Shown here piece after piece: positions 29,890 through 35,000 of a DNA stretch of 35,000 bases. The position numbers were made by a program, and so were the translations under genes. The notes under the pieces are model-generated. The model had not been told where the DNA came from, did no database searches, and saw nothing but the letters and a program-made list of their open reading frames with translations. Positions within the stretch are counted from its first letter, which is position 1; each line of letters opens with the position of its first letter. The stretch is from assembly GCA_963170055.1 (NCBI GenBank), contig CAUJGJ010000425.1:5001-40000 (forward strand), written 5' to 3'. The DNA comes from Halisarca cf. caerulea. Its lineage: Eukaryota > Porifera > Demospongiae > Chondrillida > Halisarcidae.

Positions 29890-30358
29890 GAAAAAAGGGG
29901 GTACTTTGGTGATTTTTATAACGAGAACACAATTTTGCTATCATTGGAACGTGCTCTCGGCGTTCTGTAACGAGGTGATAACAGCGGCTTCATACAAGGT
30001 TCCTGTTGGAAAATATGTGAAAAATACTGACCAGATTTTACGTAAACTTTCAGTTATGCACGACGGCATGTTTTAACTTTTAATTACTTGTGTTCTTTAG
30101 TATTATATAACAGTGGTGGACAGAAAATCAACATAACTGCAAAGAGAGGGTATACGGAAAAAAATGGCCTAATCAAAGTTGGAACGTGAATAATGGTGCC
30201 ATAACTCAGTGCAAAAAGAACGGATCACACTAAAACTTCCAAAACCAGTGGAAAACAGCATTTTAAGGTGGATGAGGCGAAAAACGTTTTTTGAAAAGTT
30301 GACACTAATTTTAGCATTGATCTCAAAACAAACATACCCACCAAAATACCCCTTTTCC
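29890..30358. repeat. Possible 470-bp MITE in an intron of the transposase-like pseudogene
   Basis: The left end AAAAAAGGGGGTACTTTGGTG and the reverse complement of the right end (AAAAGGGGTATTTTGGTGGG) form imperfect terminal inverted repeats. The interior has no coding motif and sits between exons B and C of the transposase-like pseudogene. No target duplication is evident. Confidence 0.35.
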
Positions 30359-31633
30359 CAAGTATGGTCACATCTATATATATTAACCTATAGCTAGGTG
30401 TTGTCTTAAGTTAAGCAAGAATCAATTTATAAGGACTGGTCAACTTTGAACCTCTATTTCATTAAAGTAAATGTTAGCACATTGTAGTTGTTTCGGTCAA
30501 TTAATTATTTAATATGTTATTTGGTAAAAAGAAAGTGTTGTATAAAACAATTTCACTCAGACACTAATTCAGACCTCATCTTGAAAGGTAACTCATTAAT
30601 GAGTAAATGCATTGGCCAGAAGCTGTAATTAGATGATTTCAAAAAAAGGAATGCCATCAGTGTTCAGTGTAAGTGTTACGCAAGTTGATACATCATCAGA
30701 TTCTAGGGCTGTTGAGCCCAGGAGATCTTTGCGTAACTCTCTGTACAATTCTCCAGTGCTAATGTCATTGCACACATCAATGGAATGCCCTTGGGCCAAG
30801 TGATTTTTCTTGACTCGATCACAGATTAGATCATACAGACCACGTCCTTGACAATAGAAGTCAAATTTCTGAATCAGTAGATTACAATACTTGCATATGC
30901 AATCATAAGTAAATTTATCAGCATACCATGACCGCTGGCATACTCACTTTCCAGCTGCTTTTGCAATTGCTTTTCCAATGGTATGTACATGTCATTGAAA
31001 AATGACCTACTGCCTTTAGCAGATAAATTCTACTTGCACAACGTATATTTGGGCATGAAGAGGTGGTCAAAGTAACACACGAGTGACACGCATTGCAATA
31101 GTGGTGAAACTCTACTGAATCAGATAGTGAACAAAATTGTTTGTTAAATAAGTAAACTTAAGGGATTTGATGCACTTATTAGGAGTTGGACAATGAAGTT
31201 TAAGTAAATGTAATAAATCAGAAAGGCATTCATTACTTAGGTGATGCCTCATTTTAAATTGCATGATGAGAGCACTGCTTTCAGCAACCGTGATAGGTGA
31301 ATTGGCGTACAATGGTTCACTAGGGAAATCGCTACCATAGCCTTCTTCTTCTGGAAGGTTTTCATCCGACTCGGCAAATTCCTCCATATATAAATTGTCA
31401 GTATCAGCAGAGAGCAAACACTCATCGACGTTACTATTATAGTCACTCTCCTCACTAGCTACCGAAAGTTGTGCACTTACAGGGAGCGTATTGAGATCTG
31501 TAGTAGCGTCGTCTAACTTGACGCTGCTGTCTCTCTCGAGCTGAATGACGAGACTTCACACTTCGTCTTCATTATCAGAATAGTCTGCTTCAAATCTCCT
31601 CTTTCTCATATGATATCTTGTAGTACGATTCAT

Positions 31634-31821
31634 AGAATATTTATTACAAGGGTTTGTAAATCGAAATCAGTCGCCGCTGTAGCCAGCCATTGTTCTAACA
31701 GTCTGCAGATGATAAATATGACTAGGGATTAATATTCCACGTAAAAATGCGCATGCACAAATCTCCTTTAATTGATTGATTATTTGAGCGCCCGTTTCTG
31801 CCTCGTAGTATAGCCAAAAGG
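31634..31821. promoter_or_regulatory. Short divergent intergenic region between two head-to-head pseudogenes
   Basis: Only 188 bp separate the ATG of the transposase-like pseudogene (31633, -) from the ATG of the BEN-like pseudogene (31822, +). Any promoter must lie here and could have served both. I see no TATA box. The 105-residue minus ORF 31667-31984 overlapping it is the shadow of the plus-strand exon. Confidence 0.35.
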
Positions 31822-33436
31822 ATGTCCAAAGACAAAAGGAATTGGTGCTGGTCAGATGGTTAAATGATGAGACCGTCGGGGTTATGCCGACTTCTGCAGC
31901 TGGAAAAGGTGTCACCTCATATCCTGGACTAGTTACTAAAATGAAATGGAAGGGAAAGAAGACATATGACGTAGAAGTTCTCAAAGTGTCAAGTACGTAA
32001 TAAAAACTTGATACAAGTGTATTGTGATCGACAAGTTACTAATTATATAATGAGCTTTACAATATTATTATAGTACACAGTAAAATGTACCATACAGTAC
32101 AGTAACGATAATATTATACTACACAACAGTGAAAATTGGCAGTAATTGACAGGCATATGAAAACGAAACATGTTCTCAGGATTTGCCATAATGGAACTTT
32201 TAGAATTTAATGTGTGCGTATTATTCATTAAGGTGAAGGTGGGTTATTTGGAACGGTAGGTAATTTGGAACAGTCAGGCCAAAAGCTGTGCCAACCACAA
32301 GTTAAAGTCATCATTTCTTGTCCGTATTATCTCCATGACGGGGGGGTTTGGCAGTAGCAAGGATGGTTGGGTAACTTAACCACAACGAAAGTTACTGGCC
32401 CTGTTCCAAATTACCATCGTGTTCCAAATTACCCCCCTTTACCTTATATTTTAGAATGATTGTCTGATTTACTGGTCTTAGGAATAGTCCTCTTGAAAGT
32501 ATAATTTGATAAAATACAGATATCCGCCTTCATTACTGAGTCCACCTTCTCTTCCAGAGCATCCCCAATCTGGGTGTAATATATACTTGCATTCATTTTA
32601 GGCAAAATATCTAGTTTGGTATAGTGGCATTGGTGGGAATAGACCATAACTGATTCTCAAGGAATCACAAAACTCACTTATATTGAATTTGGTTGTACAA
32701 AATTGCTTAAAATGATACTACATGTTTATAACTGTTGATGATTGATCACTGAAAGCCTGAGGACTGTTCAATCAACTAACCAAATAGTTAATATTACTGG
32801 ACTAATATGTAAAGTATACTGTTACAGTTTGCAGTATATCATCTAGTATTATAGATATATTATACTATGGATGGTGTTTCTTTGCTATGCATGTTTGTGC
32901 CTGTTGCCTGAACGTGATTGTGCTGAAGTGTTTTTCACACTATATATGTTTTGCATTCTTTTATCTAATTTAGCTTATGTAAAGATTTTGAATGCAATGT
33001 GTGATGATCTTTGCAACTTCGTTATTATTACTGATGACATTATCAAAGAAGATGAAACTACTGTTTCCAGCAGTGTTGAACATAGTACACCTGTGAAACC
33101 ATAACACATCAAGCCACTTAATATTACAAAGTTGGAATCATTTGCCAGAAAGGGTTCTTCTGCACGTGAAAATGCTACTATACTGTCTAAAATCCCTCCT
33201 ACGTATCAAAGTAATGTGGACAAAGCTACCAAGCGAGCAGCAGAGATGTTTGGTGTAACTGGAGATGAAAGTGTCACTGAGTATCCTGTATCATAAAGGG
33301 CGGACATTCAAGATTTGAATTTATTGACAAGTGATGATGATGATGACAATGAAGATTCAGCACTTTAGCTGAAAATAGCTAGGAAGGAGTTGACAGATTT
33401 GAAGAAGAAATATCATGAGAAGTCACAAGGAGGTAG
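31822..33436 (+). pseudogene. Two-exon pseudogene resembling the N-terminal part of BEN-domain proteins
   Basis: Exon 1 (31822-31992) starts at ATG with MSKDK, then needs a one-base shift at the A-run 31834-31837 to read ELVLVRWLNDETVGVMPTSA, followed by KMKWKGKKTYDVEVLKVS. The donor GTACGT is at 31993. Exon 2 (32974-33436) follows a strong acceptor (TTCTTTTATCTAATTTAG), and the codon phase joins correctly (1+2). It encodes an acidic, low-complexity region, then KLESFARKGSSAREN, DLNLLTSDDDDDNED and a helical KIARKELTDLKKKYHEK. Three in-frame stops interrupt it (33102-33104, about 33294 and 33366). The exon 1 type (xVLVRWLxDxT...P...KGKK.Y.AEVLK.S) is one I associate with the start of BEND5-like proteins. 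The BEN domain itself is not found downstream in the window. Identity is uncertain; the coding history is well supported by frame persistence. Confidence 0.5.
32231..32444. mobile_element. 214-bp MITE with TA flanks, in the intron of the BEN-like pseudogene
   Basis: The ends AGGTGAAGGTGGGTTATTTG and the reverse complement of the right end AGGTAAAGGGGGGTAATTTG match and continue GGAACR..GGTAATTTGGAACA in both arms (about 45 bp). TA dinucleotides flank both ends (32229-32230 and 32445-32446). The GGTAATTTGGAAC motif occurs twice per arm. Non-coding. Confidence 0.8.
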
Positions 33437-35000
33437 GGTATATAGCAAGTAATGTATTACAGTTTGGCCAGGTAATTTACATTATTGACCATGCATGGTA
33501 TCATGATTATTTTGCTCGTTGTTGTATATCATTTTCCTGTATGCTTCCTATAGATCATTGCCTACCTTATAGATACCCTTGCTTCCACTTTGCTACTAAT
33601 AGGAGAATGTATGGTTTAGTGTTCTGGTTAGACAAAGGGAGTGATTTTGTTTTCATTTGATGTGTAACTTGCCAACCATGTAGTAAGCTGCAACATTGAC
33701 AAAGATATGACAGCAAATTTCATTGCCTATTTATAATTAAAGGAGAGTTTGAAATTTAACCAACATTAGGACAGCACAGAACGACTTCCTAAAGGCACAA
33801 CAGAGCAAAGTTACATTGATAATTTGCTCAAAATTTTGAGATATATTTTAGTGTTCACTGTTATTATGCAAAATAATGGGGATTGTAATGTAATTAATTT
33901 TTTTTTTTTGATCCCTACGTCCCATAGTAAGCCTAACAATACCTGGTGGTCAAACTGACCCGACGACAATAATATGAAAATAATAATCGATAACTGCATG
34001 AGTTGAATTAATCTGACAACAATTAAGTAAAAGGAATGCAACTAAACTACTGACAACCTTTTTACCAAATTTCTTCTGCTGAATAGCATGTTCTAGACTG
34101 CTATATGTATAATCGTCTTGCTGTAATGTGCAAATATTCGTGAATCTCTTCCATGATTATACAAAGGTACGCACACACCACATAACTAACACTATGTAAT
34201 AAAACGCCACAAAATGCCCTGGCTGGGAATTTAAACCATATGTATAATCACATTTTTAATACCCATTCCAGCCCATGGAACATTTAGGTTTTTATGATTT
34301 GTACTGCAGTTATCAGGAAGTGATCACCCTTTGATTGCTAACTTAAATCTAATTAGCCAGTTCTTGACTGTGATCTAACTATCTCTCATTTTATTATGAT
34401 GTATATTATTATGGAAAGTACCAATAATATTACAATTATAAAAAGTGAACTATTTGTGGACTCTATGGTTATGATAGTACCCTATACTCCCTATAATTTT
34501 GTAGTGCCCTTATTATTAGGCACCAGACAGAACCAGGTCAGGTTATACTCAAATTCTTGCCAAAAAGTATCGATCCTTAATTTCTAGTCTGTGACTATTT
34601 TTTCGTCGCTTAGAAAAGGGAACATATTTTCTTTCTTAAAGGCCTGTTTGCTTCACTCTTTGCTCTTTTGCTCTATTGAGGCACAGGGTAGGGTCAATTA
34701 TTTGAACATTCGATCGAGTTCTCTGCTCGAAGATCTGCTGAACAGCAGAAGGAATATAGACACACCTTCTAGTATGTCGTATTCACCAAATATGCATTAC
34801 AAGAAGAGTATAGATTTGATTTCAGTCTCCCACACACTGGCAAATGTACGCAAGATAACTATTCGAATATACCTTGCTCTCAATCCTGCAGTGAATTTGC
34901 ACTGTTGTGACAAATGACCATTGCAAGTTACATCAGCGGCAACAAAGCTCTAACTTTGATTCTGCTATGATGCTAATGGAATACTGTAACTAGTAATTGC
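33437..35000. other. Gene-free or unrecognised terminal stretch
   Basis: ORFs at 33415-33660 (+), 33811-34041 (-) and 34591-34917 (+, 108 residues, Ser- and Asn-rich) show no motif I recognise. The last could be an exon of an unknown gene, but nothing supports that. A poly(T) run lies at 33898-33909. Confidence 0.45.

Larger units (their letters stand above)
27939..31633 (-). pseudogene. Transposase-like multi-exon pseudogene
   Basis: Six exons can be read: A 31633-30948, B 30868-30575, C 29762-29653, D 29551-29408, E 28637-28504, F 28205-27939. Phases agree at the C-D and E-F joins. A: acidic N-terminus (DYSDNEDE), then PLYANSPITVAE, RHHLSNECLSDLLHLLKLHC and a Cys cluster (HHYCNACHSC...CPNIRC). 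B: STGELYRELRKD, TLTLNTDGIPF, MHLLINELPFKMR. C: LLVGLWHGSKLDMSLFLKPL. D: VIKAILLASTCDLPAKAAVL, GFYGCSQCEQKG. E: VRIYLYSEDDPTGPKRGHAD. F: GLSWLSAVPCYDIIRG, then VDYMHCVLLGVCRQLLKLW. I know this block order from multicopy transposase-like genes in invertebrates (tnp2/CACTA-like in style), but the superfamily is uncertain. Breaks: TGA at 31558-31556 and frameshifts near 31127, 31030, 30644 (seven-A run), 29680 and 28043. The 3' exons are missing; the decayed YR element begins there. Confidence 0.7.

Noticed and set aside
31667..31984. 105-residue minus-strand ORF
   Set aside because: It is the antisense shadow of the plus-strand exon with the ELVLVRWLNDET block, which has splice signals and family resemblance.
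34591..34917. 108-residue ORF as a gene
   Set aside because: No motif, no neighbouring exon and a composition no different from random AT-rich frames; left as unrecognised.

Overview
The window looks like genomic DNA of a demosponge, or at least of an intron-bearing early-branching animal. Two intact galectin genes resemble the small beta-galactoside lectins known from demosponges. They are TATA-containing, AT-rich, intron-bearing eukaryotic genes and sit in a sea of retroelement debris. There is no prokaryotic gene organisation, no tRNA or rRNA gene, and no CRISPR array. Most of the 35 kb is intergenic DNA and mobile-element remains.

Layout. (1) 3-359, +: the last exon of an unrecognised multicopy-type gene, cut by the window edge. 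(2) 1.03-2.78 kb, +: galectin gene 1, with a TATA box, a non-coding first exon, a 5' UTR intron and a single coding exon with a signal peptide. (3) 3-8.1 kb: gene-poor, with small foldback repeats, a broken Ty3/gypsy-type integrase piece (-) and one copy of a dispersed repeat. (4) 8137-8349: a striking 213-bp imperfect palindrome. (5) 8.6-14.0 kb, +: the best-preserved unit, a tyrosine-recombinase (YR) retrotransposon with Gag, RT-RNase H and YR and no methyltransferase (Ngaro-like). Its gag is split by a phase-consistent 1.36-kb intron that carries a 36-bp minisatellite. All RT, RNase H and YR catalytic residues I can see are intact. (6) 15.6-16.2 kb: a 268-bp tandem duplication, related to the repeat at 6.3 kb. 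(7) 17.8-19.1 kb, +: galectin gene 2, a paralogue with the same promoter and 5' UTR intron. (8) 19.5-22.9 kb: a long (CA)n tract, then a decayed Penelope-like element (RT plus GIY-YIG), then a decayed non-LTR element (RT tail, CCHC knuckle, PD-D type endonuclease region). (9) 23.8-24.35 kb, -: a galectin pseudogene. (10) 25.1-25.4 kb: a TA-flanked MITE. (11) 25.5-27.85 kb, -: a decayed, 5'-truncated relative of the YR retrotransposon. (12) 27.9-31.6 kb, -: a multi-exon transposase-like pseudogene with at least five frameshifts and one in-frame stop. It is arranged head-to-head with (13) 31.82-33.44 kb, +: a two-exon pseudogene whose start resembles the N-terminus of BEN-domain proteins. (14) 32.23-32.44 kb: a second TA-flanked MITE. 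The last 1.5 kb holds nothing I can identify.

Functionally, only the two galectins (probably secreted lectins) and the three ORFs of the YR retrotransposon look capable of producing proteins. For the retrotransposon, Gag would package the RNA, RT-RNase H would make the DNA copy and YR would insert it. The galectins form a small family (two genes, one pseudogene) that spread by DNA duplication rather than retroposition, because the 5' UTR splice acceptor region was copied too. All family assignments come from reading motifs by eye; no database search was possible.
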